Made by a program: the position numbers and the translations under genes
Notes under the pieces: generated by a model
The model's database searches: none
Seen by the model: only the letters and a program-made list of their open reading frames with translations
Told to the model about the DNA's origin: nothing
Source of the DNA: UBA1444 sp964521625
GTDB taxonomy: Bacteria; Bacillota; Negativicutes; UBA1444
Direction: 5' to 3'
Length of the DNA stretch: 64,000 nt
Assembly (NCBI GenBank): GCA_964521625.1
Contig: CAZFSM010000007.1
Location: 62,001-126,000 of the forward strand
Part shown: in pieces, positions 19,906-27,907 of the stretch
Layout: every line of letters starts with the position of its first letter
How positions within the stretch are numbered: the first letter of the stretch is position 1

Positions 19906-20041
19906 AGCGAACCCTCCTCGAAAAGTTTATGTTAATAATGATTCGCCTTTCGCGGACCAACCCCTCTTGACGGCAGCAAGGATTTTTATGTCCGGGTAGA
20001 GAATATTAATGAAAACTAAACAACAAGGAGCATCCGCTATC

Positions 20042-21028
20042 ATGGCTGTCGATGCATATCAGCGCGAAATCAAATATTTGCGCCTATCCGTAACAGATCG
20101 CTGCAACTACCGTTGCGCTTATTGCGTTCCTCCCGAAGGGGTCAACTGGCTGGGAGAAGACGAAATCCTTTCGGATGCAGAAATATTGCGGGTGCTGAGT
20201 GTACTGGGAAAACTGGGGGTATCGCGCGTCCGCCTGACTGGCGGCGAACCGCTGATGCGCCCCGGGTTGGTCGAGTTGATCCAGCGCATCCGGGCATTGG
20301 AAGTGTTGGACGACTTGTCGCTGACAACCAACGGCAGTTTGCTGACGAAGTATGCGACGGCTTTGAAACAAGCTGGCGTGGACCGGGTCAATATAAGTCT
20401 GGACACGGTCGAACCCGACCGCTTTCGTGAACTGACCTGCGGCGGCAATGTGCAGGATGTTCTGGACGGCATACAGGCGGCGATCGCAGCCGGACTGGCG
20501 CCGGTGAAACTGAATGTGGTGCTGACCGAAGCTGTGCAAGAGGCGGATTTGGCATTTTTCCGCGAAATGGTCCGCAGCTCGCCAGTCATTGTCCGGTTCA
20601 TCGAATACATGCCGTCCCATCAATGTCGGGTGCGCGCTGGCATGACTGTGACTTCGGTCACCGAAAGCCTGAAGAAAATGGGCAGCAGCTCCCTGGGGCC
20701 GCCCAAACAGAATCCGCACGGCTGCGGCCCAGCGCGATATTTACAGGCGGATGCGGAGCAGGGGATGTATGGTTTTATTGCGCCAATGTCTAGCGGCTAT
20801 TGCGACCGTTGCAACCGAATTCGTCTGACGGCGGACGGCAGGCTGCGACCTTGTTTGCTGTCGGATGTGGAGATCGATCTGCGGCGCGCCCTGCGGGAAA
20901 ATGCGTCGGATGAGCAGATTGCCGCGCTGTTTCAGCAGGCGCTGCAAAGCAAACCATCGGCCCATCAGTTGGCAGATCATGGTGCGGTGGCTTTTCGCAA
21001 ACGCGGCATGTCACAAATTGGCGGCTGA
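20042..21028 (+). CDS. moaA: GTP 3',8-cyclase MoaA
   Basis: This 328-residue radical SAM enzyme converts GTP to 3',8-cyclo-GTP, the first step of molybdenum cofactor synthesis. The N-terminal SAM cluster is C21-x3-C25-x2-C28 in DRCNYRCAYC. The C-terminal substrate cluster is CDRCNRIRLTADGRLRPC. The protein ends in a Gly-Gly tail (MSQIGG), which in MoaA is needed for activity. An in-frame ATG at 20009 exists, but ATG 20042 has AAGGAG before it and matches family length. It leads a five-gene cluster (moaA, moaD-like, moaC, MOSC, mog). moaE, moeA and moeB are absent here. Confidence 0.95.
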   Translation: MAVDAYQREIKYLRLSVTDRCNYRCAYCVPPEGVNWLGEDEILSDAEILRVLSVLGKLGVSRVRLTGGEPLMRPGLVELIQRIRALEVLDDLSLTTNGSLLTKYATALKQAGVDRVNISLDTVEPDRFRELTCGGNVQDVLDGIQAAIAAGLAPVKLNVVLTEAVQEADLAFFREMVRSSPVIVRFIEYMPSHQCRVRAGMTVTSVTESLKKMGSSSLGPPKQNPHGCGPARYLQADAEQGMYGFIAPMSSGYCDRCNRIRLTADGRLRPCLLSDVEIDLRRALRENASDEQIAALFQQALQSKPSAHQLADHGAVAFRKRGMSQIGG

Positions 21029-21122
21029 CGAAGCGGCAGAGCAGGAGTTTGTCAAATCGCAGCGAATTTATAGGAAATCATCAAAAAAACGCCTGGGCGT
21101 ATGAATGGAGACTAAAGCCATA

Positions 21123-21365
21123 ATGGTCATCGAAGTTCGGTTTTTCGCTTCCCTGCGGCGGTATACGCCCAATGACCCCAGCGGGATCATCTCGGTTGAC
21201 GTGGCGGATGGACTGACGGTAGACGAATTGCTGCATCAGATGGAAGTCGACCCGGCGCCGATCAACAGTATCTTGATTAATGGCAAGGAAAGCGCCCTGG
21301 AAACCCATCTCGCCGACGGAGACCGGCTGGGGCTGTTTCCGCTAAACGTGAACGGGAGCAAGTAG
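21123..21365 (+). CDS. MoaD/ThiS-family small ubiquitin-like protein lacking the C-terminal Gly-Gly
   Basis: This 80-residue beta-grasp protein begins VIEVRFFASLRRY and contains GLTVDELL and SILINGK, which fit the MoaD/ThiS sulfur-carrier fold. Canonical MoaD ends in Gly-Gly, the site of thiocarboxylate formation; this protein ends NVNGSK with a stop codon straight after. ATG 21123 is favoured over in-frame ATG 21105 because GGAG lies upstream of it. Its position between moaA and moaC argues for a cofactor role, but the tail would have to be trimmed to one glycine or the protein works differently. Confidence 0.75.
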   Translation: MVIEVRFFASLRRYTPNDPSGIISVDVADGLTVDELLHQMEVDPAPINSILINGKESALETHLADGDRLGLFPLNVNGSK

Positions 21366-21369
21366 ACGT

Positions 21370-21849
21370 ATGGAACTGACGCACTTTGATGCTGCGGGGC
21401 GGGCTCATATGGTGAATGTGACGGATAAACCGGAAACCGACCGAACAGCGGTGGCGGCCGGTCGGGTTGTGATGGCGGCGGAAACGCTGTCGCGGATCGA
21501 AGCCGGGTTGATTGGCAAGGGCGATGTATTGGCGGTGGCGCAAGTTGCCGGAATCATGGCAGCCAAGAAAACCTGGGAGATCATCCCGATGTGCCATCCA
21601 TTGTTGTTGACCGGGATCGGCATATCCTTCGCGTTTGATGCAGGCGCCTCGGCGATCGATATCCGGGCGGAAGTGAAAACAACCGGCAAAACCGGCGTCG
21701 AAATGGAAGCGCTGACAGCGGTATCTGCGGCGGCATTGACCATATACGACATGTGCAAGGCGATTGACCGCGGCATGTGTATTGAAAATATCCGTTTACT
21801 GCGCAAAGCCGGCGGACGCAGCGGCGTATTTGAACGAGAGGGTGAATAA
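21370..21849 (+). CDS. moaC: Cyclic pyranopterin monophosphate synthase MoaC
   Basis: This 159-residue enzyme turns 3',8-cyclo-GTP into cyclic pyranopterin monophosphate. Signatures are LTHFDAAGRAHMVNV at the start, the IPMCHPLLLTG active-site segment, KTGVEMEALTAV and the conserved YDMCKAIDRG. GGGAGCAAG precedes the ATG, which lies four bases after the upstream stop. Length and motifs are fully normal. Confidence 0.96.
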   Translation: MELTHFDAAGRAHMVNVTDKPETDRTAVAAGRVVMAAETLSRIEAGLIGKGDVLAVAQVAGIMAAKKTWEIIPMCHPLLLTGIGISFAFDAGASAIDIRAEVKTTGKTGVEMEALTAVSAAALTIYDMCKAIDRGMCIENIRLLRKAGGRSGVFEREGE

Positions 21850-21850
21850 G

Positions 21851-22291
21851 ATGCAGGGTACGGTTGTGGCAGTATGCACAAGCGCAAAAAAAGGACAACG
21901 CAAAGTGGATGCGGGAACTGCCGTGCTGATCGCCGGCCAGGGGATGGAAGGCGACGCCCATGCCGGATTTGCCCACCGCCAGATCAGCTTGCTAGCAGTC
22001 GAAAGCATTGAAAAGATGAAACAGAAGTGCGGCGACCTGGTTCCCGGCGATTTTGCCGAAAACCTTACGGTCGAGGGCCTGAACCTGCCGGCGCTGCCGG
22101 TGGGAACGGTGCTGCATATTGGCGATACGATCTTGAAAGTCAGCCAGATCGGCAAAGAATGCCACCACGGCTGCGAAGTGATGAAAGCAGTCGGCGACTG
22201 CGTGATGCCGCGCGAAGGAATCTTTGCGACGGTCGAGCAAGGCGGCAGGATTTCGCGCGGCGACCGGGTAGAGGTCATCGACAATGTTTAG
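21851..22291 (+). CDS. MOSC domain protein
   Basis: This 146-residue protein consists of one MOSC domain, the fold at the C-terminus of molybdenum cofactor sulfurases. It shows EGDAHAG, HRQISLLA and the key FAENLTVEG segment with a later conserved cysteine (GKECHHGCEV). Stand-alone MOSC proteins next to moaC and mog are common in anaerobic Bacillota and are thought to handle sulfur or metal for the cofactor. The frame is open upstream, but ATG 21851 starts at the domain edge and is one base after the moaC stop. It overlaps mog by eight bases. Confidence 0.88.
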   Translation: MQGTVVAVCTSAKKGQRKVDAGTAVLIAGQGMEGDAHAGFAHRQISLLAVESIEKMKQKCGDLVPGDFAENLTVEGLNLPALPVGTVLHIGDTILKVSQIGKECHHGCEVMKAVGDCVMPREGIFATVEQGGRISRGDRVEVIDNV

Positions 22292-22772
22292 CATCGGCAT
22301 CATTACCGCCAGCGACAAAGGCTCGCGCGGTGAACGGGAAGATGCCAGCGGTCGCCTGATCGCCACGATGCTGCAGGAACTGGGCCAGATCCGCAGCTAT
22401 CGGGTGGTGCCCGACGATGCGGAACAAATCAGCCGCGAAATGATCATTATGGCCGACCAACTTGGCGTAGACCTGATCCTGACTACCGGCGGGACCGGCC
22501 TCGGTCCGCGCGACGTCACACCGGAGGCCACACTGGCGGTGGTGGACCGGCATGTCCCGGGAATCGCCGAGGCGATGCGGGCCAGATCAATGCAAATCAC
22601 TTCACGGGCCATGTTGTCGCGGGCAGTGGCTGGTATGCGCAACAAAACGTTGATCATCAACCTGCCGGGCAGCCCCAAGGGTGTGCAGGAATGTCTGGAA
22701 GTAATTCTGCCGGCGCTGGAACACGGACTGGCGATCATGAAGGGCGAAGCGAGCGAGTGCGCAAGGCACTGA
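22284..22772 (+). CDS. mog: Molybdopterin adenylyltransferase (MogA/MoaB family)
   Basis: This 162-residue protein binds molybdopterin and activates it with ATP before metal insertion. The family signature TTGGTGLGPRDVTPEAT is complete, as is the later INLPGSPKGVQECLEV. It starts FSIGIITASDKGSRGER. It is last in the cofactor operon, starting within the MOSC gene, and is followed by a terminator. MogA and MoaB are not separable from sequence alone here. Confidence 0.92.
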   Translation: MFSIGIITASDKGSRGEREDASGRLIATMLQELGQIRSYRVVPDDAEQISREMIIMADQLGVDLILTTGGTGLGPRDVTPEATLAVVDRHVPGIAEAMRARSMQITSRAMLSRAVAGMRNKTLIINLPGSPKGVQECLEVILPALEHGLAIMKGEASECARH

Positions 22773-22801
22773 CGAAACAAGGAATTTGTATATGACAAAG
22801 C

Positions 22802-22843
22802 GAGAGCTGCTGCGCAACTGGGCGTTGAAGCTCTCTTTTTTAT
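22802..22843 (+). terminator. Terminator of the molybdenum cofactor operon
   Basis: GAGAGCT (22802-22808) pairs with AGCTCTC (22829-22835) and is followed by six T residues. A 27-codon frame with an AAGGAA site (22792-22875) overlaps it but is probably chance. Confidence 0.75.
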
Positions 22844-22943
22844 TATACGGAGAATCATGGAGAAGGAATTTTTGAAGCAGTCAAGAATAAAGAATTTGTT
22901 TACTAATTTTTGGCAATGTTTTACTAATAGGAGCGTGTTATTC

Positions 22944-24473
22944 ATGCGAAAGCCCATGCAAACTATGGTATTCATCTTGGCGGTATTTGTCCTGTTGAGT
23001 TCGTCGTGCTTTGCGGCGATCCATGTTATCGAAGAACCGGGAGTAGACGCAGTCATGGCGAAAAACGTCAGGACGGTCGTTGCTTCGTTTGACCAGTTGA
23101 TCGCTGAAGAAATGAAAGTTGCTTTGAACCACGACGTGAAAGTATTTATTGCACCAACGCAAAGTGCTTATGCAGTAGTCTTGCAGCGCGAACTGGGGCA
23201 AAGCCGCGATGAGGCGGAGCGCAAGGCTAAAGTGAGCAGTGGATACTCCCATACCCGTTATCAGGCAGTGGCTTTAAACGGCGATTCATATGTGATGAAA
23301 TCTCTGGGCAGTGTGGCTACTTTAGTGGCGCATGAATTGTTCCACCAAATCCAGGGGCAGCTGGAAGGTGAAAAACGATACAGACTCTACTGGATGAGTG
23401 AAGGAAGCGCAGACTATGTCGGAACGCGTATTGCCGAAAAACTAGGCGTTGCTAATGTGGAAAGCTGGAAACAACAACGCATCAATCAACTGCGTAAATC
23501 ATCAAGTTATGCGTCGCCAAATGAACTGGCCTTTCTTTCTTCAAGTCAATGGACAACGTTGATGGAAACCAAGAAAAGTCCCTATGAGGTCTCTGATTTA
23601 ATGTTGCTGTTTGTATTGGAGCGATCGGGAAAAGGAATTGAGTCGATAGCGGAATATTTTAGGCTGTGCGGAAAGGTAATGGATGGGAACAAGGCCCTGT
23701 CCGGCGCATTCGGTGTTGACTTGGCTACGGTTAACGCAGAATTTTTGTCTTGGCTGACCTCTCGTTTGTCGAAGACGGGTGAGGTTGACATGGAAACCAT
23801 TGGCAGTGTTCCGGACGCTTGGTTAAAGTCCACTCAACTGGGAGCGAATCGGGCCGTCGGATTTATCACGGAAAAATTGGGGATTTTACCAACTTCAAGT
23901 TTTCGGCTGTTTGTGGCAGCCTCATCCGAAGACTATATTCGCGCCTTGACCAAAGAACTGGGGATATCGCCGGATATTGCCGCAACACGAAAAAATGAAA
24001 CATGGCGATACAGCAAAGGGGTGGCAGTTATTCAGGCGGCTGGCATTAGTACAGATGCCCTGCGGGCAAGAATTGGTGGACTCACTTTAGCGCGAATGTG
24101 GATGGACGATTATCTGCCTCGCAAATCGGCTGAACCTTTATATTGGCTGCGGCAGGGTGGCGTGTTGGCGATTGGTTGTGATAAAGAGCAAAGAGACTCC
24201 TGGAAAAAACTGATCGCAGGGGATCGACCGTCCTTATCCGAACTGGGGACGCAAACAGATCTTGCGCAAGCCGAAAAGCGGTTTGGGGTTCCGAAAGTGG
24301 AAGCGATGTGCGGAATGGCAGTGACTTTCTTGACCGAAAGCTATGGAGCGGCAAAACTCGGCGAATGGCTGACCAAGACAAAAGAAAAAGGCGATGCCAC
24401 GGCAACGTTCCTTGCCGTTTACGGCAAAACGCCACAAGAGGTTGAGAAAGAGATTGTTGCATGGATGAAGTGA
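22944..24473 (+). CDS. Secreted HExxH (gluzincin-like) metallopeptidase, second copy
   Basis: This 509-residue exported protein has a clear signal peptide (MRKPMQTMVFILAVFVLLSS, cleavage near SSCFA). It carries a zinc motif HELFH at residues 130-134 and a third ligand Glu153 in MSEGSADYV, the same HExxH...EGxADY layout as the protein at 2621-3943. Overall similarity outside this region is low, so they are distant members of one family. ATG 22944 is chosen for AGGAG upstream and because it opens the signal peptide. It sits alone between two terminated units. Its substrate is not known. Confidence 0.8.
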   Translation: MRKPMQTMVFILAVFVLLSSSCFAAIHVIEEPGVDAVMAKNVRTVVASFDQLIAEEMKVALNHDVKVFIAPTQSAYAVVLQRELGQSRDEAERKAKVSSGYSHTRYQAVALNGDSYVMKSLGSVATLVAHELFHQIQGQLEGEKRYRLYWMSEGSADYVGTRIAEKLGVANVESWKQQRINQLRKSSSYASPNELAFLSSSQWTTLMETKKSPYEVSDLMLLFVLERSGKGIESIAEYFRLCGKVMDGNKALSGAFGVDLATVNAEFLSWLTSRLSKTGEVDMETIGSVPDAWLKSTQLGANRAVGFITEKLGILPTSSFRLFVAASSEDYIRALTKELGISPDIAATRKNETWRYSKGVAVIQAAGISTDALRARIGGLTLARMWMDDYLPRKSAEPLYWLRQGGVLAIGCDKEQRDSWKKLIAGDRPSLSELGTQTDLAQAEKRFGVPKVEAMCGMAVTFLTESYGAAKLGEWLTKTKEKGDATATFLAVYGKTPQEVEKEIVAWMK

Positions 24474-24537
24474 AACTAGGCGCAGGTGGATATGAACGCT
24501 GGAGCTAAAACAAATAAGTGAGCGGGAGGGATTAGCT

Positions 24538-24759
24538 ATGCTGGCTGTAACCTTCTCAACAGCAAAAGAAAATCTCGAAACACTCTGCGACCGAGTCAAT
24601 GACGAGGTTGAAACGATTGTTATTACCCGAAAACAAGGCGGCAATGTCGTTATGCTGTCCGAAGCAGAATATAACAATATGCAGGAAAACCTGTTCGTAC
24701 GCCGGGATAAGAAGGCTTATGCCAGGCTGATCAAGTCTATCGAACAATTAAAGTCCTAA
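24538..24759 (+). CDS. Phd/YefM-family antitoxin, no toxin partner beside it
   Basis: This 73-residue protein has the Phd/YefM N-terminal DNA-binding fold: TFSTAKENLETLCDRVN, then IVITRKQGGNVVMLSEAEYNNMQE. GGGAGGG lies before the ATG. YefM normally precedes a YoeB toxin, but no frame follows within the next 300 bases; instead there is a tRNA-like 3' end and a terminator. It may be an orphan antitoxin, a regulator, or the remnant of a pair whose toxin was lost when the neighbouring DNA arrived. Confidence 0.87.
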   Translation: MLAVTFSTAKENLETLCDRVNDEVETIVITRKQGGNVVMLSEAEYNNMQENLFVRRDKKAYARLIKSIEQLKS

Positions 24760-24834
24760 CGGCTCAATTTGACAAAATCGAAAATCCCCAGAATCGGTTT
24801 TAAGGCCGATGAAGAATAGGGCGAATGGTGTTGT

Positions 24835-24924
24835 ACCGGGGTGGAGTAGTCGGCTTTTTTGAAATGGCGAAAGTGGCTCCGGTGAAACAGTAACGATAGG
24901 GTTCGATTCCCCTCGCCTCCACCA
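24835..24924 (+). other. Displaced tRNA-Ala/tmRNA-like 3' end, probable attachment-site remnant
   Basis: Bases 24898-24924 read as the T-arm and acceptor 3' strand of an alanine-type tRNA or tmRNA: loop TTCGATT, acceptor strand CGCCTCC, discriminator A and encoded CCA. No matching 5' half (GGGGGCG or GGAGGCG) lies at tRNA distance. The T-stem is broken at its outer two pairs (TAGGG against CCCCT), as expected if only the core came from the original gene. Upstream 24835-24842 can pair with 24877-24884. Such displaced 3' ends are left by integrases that use tRNA or ssrA genes. A full tmRNA cannot fit because yefM occupies the space. Confidence 0.5.
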
Positions 24925-24961
24925 TCCCAATCCGGAATTTTCCCAGGAAGGGAACTCTATA

Positions 24962-24988
24962 CCTCCATTCCAGAATGGAGGCGTTTTT
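24962..24988 (+). terminator. Terminator following the tRNA-like 3' end
   Basis: CCTCCATTC (24962-24970) pairs perfectly with GAATGGAGG (24973-24981), followed by CGTTTTT. It would end a transcript through the tRNA-like sequence. Confidence 0.8.
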
Positions 24989-25101
24989 GTCTGAGAGGCA
25001 GGAAAAAGATCCTAGTTGCTTAATATTATCAAAGTAAACTCGCGTTGCATCTGGTCTTGGTATATTATTGAGTTTATGAATGAGTAGAGGAGAAAGTAGC
25101 T

Positions 25102-27009
25102 ATGCTTCGGCAGGAAGGTACAGTTCAAAGAAATGATCTCAATCTGCGAATTGAATGTATTGGGCTTGAAACAGAGATTTTTCAAACAGAAACATACAAA
25201 TTTGTAATTTATTGTGCCAATTATAAAGGTGATTTTGAAGAATTGTCGCAGCATTTTTACTCTTCGATACGGCAAGCTGGAGCTCATGTAGTTTTAACTA
25301 ACTGTCGGCCAACGGAGTTTTTAAATAGAATAGAGACCATTCCTTTATCGGCTGTAGTAAACGGGTTTAGAGCAACCTGCGTGACGGTAAGTGATTTGGA
25401 TAACTTTATCCGAAGCAAATTCTATAACATAGACATTTCAAAAATTTCGATTCCTAAAGAAGGAATTAACTTTGAAATTCAAATTGAAGTCTCTCGAGAG
25501 ACTGAAGAGCCCCAAATGAAAAAAATGAGAGAAATTCTCTTGGATGCAGACTTAGGCACTGACGCAATAACAGTCAAATATGCAACCGATGATCACTATA
25601 AGCAACAGGTAGAGGATTTTTCAAATAAAAACACAGAAGACCAGAGAATAAAACAATATAAAAACAGTTTTGATGTCATGCATTTGAGCCTGCATAAGGA
25701 ATTTCCATTTGCGATTGCAGAAGCTGACTTTTGGTTCGAGCGTGCAGAAGATATATACGCAGGAAAAGTAACAAGAAATGATTTGCCTTTTTATCGAGGA
25801 GACTCTTTAAAGTGCTTTCTTGACTTTTCTATATTTGATAATATCAATCTGCGCAATGTCTTATTGCTTTACGATACTGTTTATTTAGCTCTTCCTATCG
25901 AAGATCGTTTGACTAGGTTTTTAGAACAGCAAAGCGTTACTCATGAAGAATTGATTGATCTTGTTGATATGGGTAAAGTTGTTTTACTTTTGCCTAACCT
26001 GGAAAGTAGATATGACAAAAAACTTCTTCTGGAAGTTTATAAACGAAATCCTGCTGCTATAGTGGGCAGGCGGGGCATCAATACACTATTGGCATCTTAT
26101 CTAGCTGAGACAAAACATCAATATGAAAGGCGTTTGCCGAACATATACAAAATTGCATCGGACATTTATATGAAAGGCATAGAACAGAGAGAGCCAAACG
26201 TACAAAATATAGCCCGGTTAATAGCTTGGCCGATCACCGCAACCGCAGATAGTTTTCGATATTTAAATCAAAACAGCCCAATGGCGGTGAGCAACTTTGG
26301 CATTAACAGTGTGATTTATGATAACGTTGTTAAAAACGATGCTGAGAAAAAAATATCATTTGAATTTACTGTAAATTCCTTGAGTACACACATTGCGTCA
26401 GCGTTGAAAGCCACATACTTTCCATTTCAGCATCATGGCGCAGATGAAGCAAAATATTCCGATGTCGGAGTCTCAAATATCCTAGGCGACTTTTTAAAGC
26501 TTTATTGGTATGACGCAGATAATCTTCAAAATATAAAAGATATGCACCGTCAGGGCAATGAGGATTTTTTGAGTTTATTTGCATGTAAAAATAATATAGG
26601 CATTTCAAAAGTAGCCTTGATGGCGGATGAATATAAGATGCACGAGGGATTCAGAGATATCTTGGCTAGCCTGGGTCAAATGGACGGAGAACAACGTAAA
26701 TGTAAAATCAGGGAATACAACGATCTTTTATTTGAAGTCAGTAAAGTTCGAGGTAATAGTCAGGGCGGCTTATTAAAGTTTATGCTTGGCAGTGCAGGCT
26801 TTTTACCGCTGGATTATGGAATTTCGTTTATATTATCGTTACTAGGAATGGTAAAGGAAAAGGCAGATTCTTCTCCTTGCATGAAAAGGGCCGCAGAAAT
26901 GAAAGCTATTGAAAAATGTATAATGGATTATGGTGTGCTTTCTGAGAAACAAAGTGTGGAAGACATTTATCTGCTTGATAAAATATCAAGCGTTGCAATA
27001 TTAAAGTAA
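25102..27009 (+). CDS. Unrecognised 635-residue AT-rich protein in an accessory patch
   Basis: I do not recognise this protein. It has no signal peptide and looks cytoplasmic. An N-terminal region of about 130 residues is rich in beta strands (for example YKFVIYCANYKGDF). A charged linker follows, then a long mostly helical middle and end. A hydrophobic stretch near residues 565-585 (GGLLKFMLGSAGFLPLDYGIS) could be a membrane or buried helix. GAGGAG precedes ATG 25102. Codon use is strikingly A/T-rich compared with the flanking aro and moa genes, which points to recent transfer. It lies between a tRNA-like attachment remnant and an MNT-HEPN pair, the sort of place where defence or stress genes gather; that is context only. 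Confidence 0.8.
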   Translation: MLRQEGTVQRNDLNLRIECIGLETEIFQTETYKFVIYCANYKGDFEELSQHFYSSIRQAGAHVVLTNCRPTEFLNRIETIPLSAVVNGFRATCVTVSDLDNFIRSKFYNIDISKISIPKEGINFEIQIEVSRETEEPQMKKMREILLDADLGTDAITVKYATDDHYKQQVEDFSNKNTEDQRIKQYKNSFDVMHLSLHKEFPFAIAEADFWFERAEDIYAGKVTRNDLPFYRGDSLKCFLDFSIFDNINLRNVLLLYDTVYLALPIEDRLTRFLEQQSVTHEELIDLVDMGKVVLLLPNLESRYDKKLLLEVYKRNPAAIVGRRGINTLLASYLAETKHQYERRLPNIYKIASDIYMKGIEQREPNVQNIARLIAWPITATADSFRYLNQNSPMAVSNFGINSVIYDNVVKNDAEKKISFEFTVNSLSTHIASALKATYFPFQHHGADEAKYSDVGVSNILGDFLKLYWYDADNLQNIKDMHRQGNEDFLSLFACKNNIGISKVALMADEYKMHEGFRDILASLGQMDGEQRKCKIREYNDLLFEVSKVRGNSQGGLLKFMLGSAGFLPLDYGISFILSLLGMVKEKADSSPCMKRAAEMKAIEKCIMDYGVLSEKQSVEDIYLLDKISSVAILK

Positions 27010-27049
27010 TGGCTTAAAGAAATTTAAGGCTAAAAATGATACTTCTGCT

Positions 27050-27093
27050 AAGGAGGAGACCTTCGATTGTTATTGGCGAATCCCCCCTTTTTT
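27050..27093 (+). terminator. Probable terminator of the 635-residue protein gene
   Basis: AAGGAGGA (from 27050) can pair with TCCCCCCTT with a bulge, nested around TTCG/CGAA, and six T residues follow. The rest of the 260-base gap up to 27271 has an inverted repeat TGTGAAA (27101-27107)/TTTCACA (27123-27129) and a promoter, but no gene I can support. Confidence 0.5.
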
Positions 27094-27222
27094 GAGTAAA
27101 TGTGAAATATCAACTTGCATTCTTTCACATTGTCCCGAATAACATGGTTATACTTGATTAATAAGTTTAAAGTACTGAACGGATATTAAGATCAAGCCGA
27201 ACTGTTTAGCCAAGGACTCGCA

Positions 27223-27231
27223 TGATATAAT
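27223..27231 (+). promoter_or_regulatory. Extended -10 promoter of the MNT-HEPN pair
   Basis: TGATATAAT (27223-27231) is a perfect extended -10 about 40 bases before the antitoxin start. The upstream inverted repeat at 27101-27129 could be an operator, but lies rather far away. Confidence 0.5.
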
Positions 27232-27271
27232 GAACCTAGCTCATCATTGACGAATCAGGCAGGTGATTGTT

Positions 27272-27562
27272 GTGAAACTGGATGAAGTGGTTATGCCAAA
27301 TAGAGATCGAATATTGCAAACGGCAGCGCGTTACGGTGCTCATAGCATTCGTGTGTTTGGTTCAGTTGCCCGTCGTCAGGACGATGCAGACAGTGACATC
27401 GACTTTTTGGTTGAAATGGAGCCCGGGCGTAGTTTGTTTGATCTTGGCGGTTTGTTGATGGATTTGGAAAAGCTACTCAACACCAAGGTTGACGTTGTCA
27501 CTGAGCGTGGTTTGAAAGAGCGGATACGCGAACGTGTTTTGAACGAAGCAGTTCCCTTATGA
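27272..27562 (+). CDS. mntA: MNT-type minimal nucleotidyltransferase antitoxin
   Basis: This 96-residue protein has the exact minimal nucleotidyltransferase signature GSx10DxD: Gly30-Ser31 in RVFGSVARR, then Asp42 and Asp44 in SDIDF. In characterised pairs such as MntA of Shewanella, the enzyme transfers AMP onto a tyrosine of the HEPN toxin and silences it. GTG 27272 is preferred because AGGTGA lies five bases upstream; GTG 27263 and ATG 27293 are alternatives. It overlaps the HEPN gene by four bases (ATGA), so the two are translationally coupled. Confidence 0.9.
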   Translation: MKLDEVVMPNRDRILQTAARYGAHSIRVFGSVARRQDDADSDIDFLVEMEPGRSLFDLGGLLMDLEKLLNTKVDVVTERGLKERIRERVLNEAVPL

Positions 27563-27891
27563 GGATTATCGAAGAACGCTTTCTTGACATGCTGGAAGCG
27601 ATTCTGAGAATTGAAAAATATGCTGGCCGTGGCCGACAGGCTTTTGTGTCAGACGAACTGATACAAACTTATATTGTCCATAACCTGCAAATTCTTGGCG
27701 AAGCAGCTGCCAAGATTCCTGCGGACCAACAATCTCAATACGGGGACTTGCCCTGGACCAAGATGGTTGGGATGCGCAATATTCTAGTCCACAATTATTT
27801 CAACATTGACCTTGATATTGTATGGCAAGTGGTAGAGAATGAGTTGCCGCCTTTAAAAGAAAAGCTTAGCCGGATTCTAAAAAACGTTTAA
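27559..27891 (+). CDS. hepT: HEPN toxin (DUF86/HepT family ribonuclease)
   Basis: This 110-residue all-helical protein has the HEPN RNase motif Rx4-6H in the form R73-NILV-H78-N-Y80. The RX4HXY arrangement includes the tyrosine that MntA-type partners AMPylate. The rest (LQILGEAAAKIP, IVWQVVENELPPLKEKL) is standard for DUF86. Gene order here is antitoxin first, and both catalytic sites are intact. The pair is likely functional as a toxin-antitoxin module, which could act in plasmid or island stability or phage defence. Confidence 0.9.
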   Translation: MRIIEERFLDMLEAILRIEKYAGRGRQAFVSDELIQTYIVHNLQILGEAAAKIPADQQSQYGDLPWTKMVGMRNILVHNYFNIDLDIVWQVVENELPPLKEKLSRILKNV

Positions 27892-27907
27892 GCGATGACA
27901 TTTCCCG

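Noticed and set aside
22792..22875. 27-codon frame after mog
   Set aside because: It has an AAGGAA site, but its middle is the operon terminator hairpin and T run; coding by chance is more likely.
24575..24924. A complete tmRNA (ssrA) gene ending in CCA at 24924
   Set aside because: yefM fills the required space, and no tag peptide frame, pseudoknots or 5' acceptor half was found; only the 3' end matches.
24828..24924. Selenocysteine tRNA (selC)
   Set aside because: No UCA anticodon arm can be drawn, the 5' acceptor strand does not pair, and the discriminator is A rather than G.
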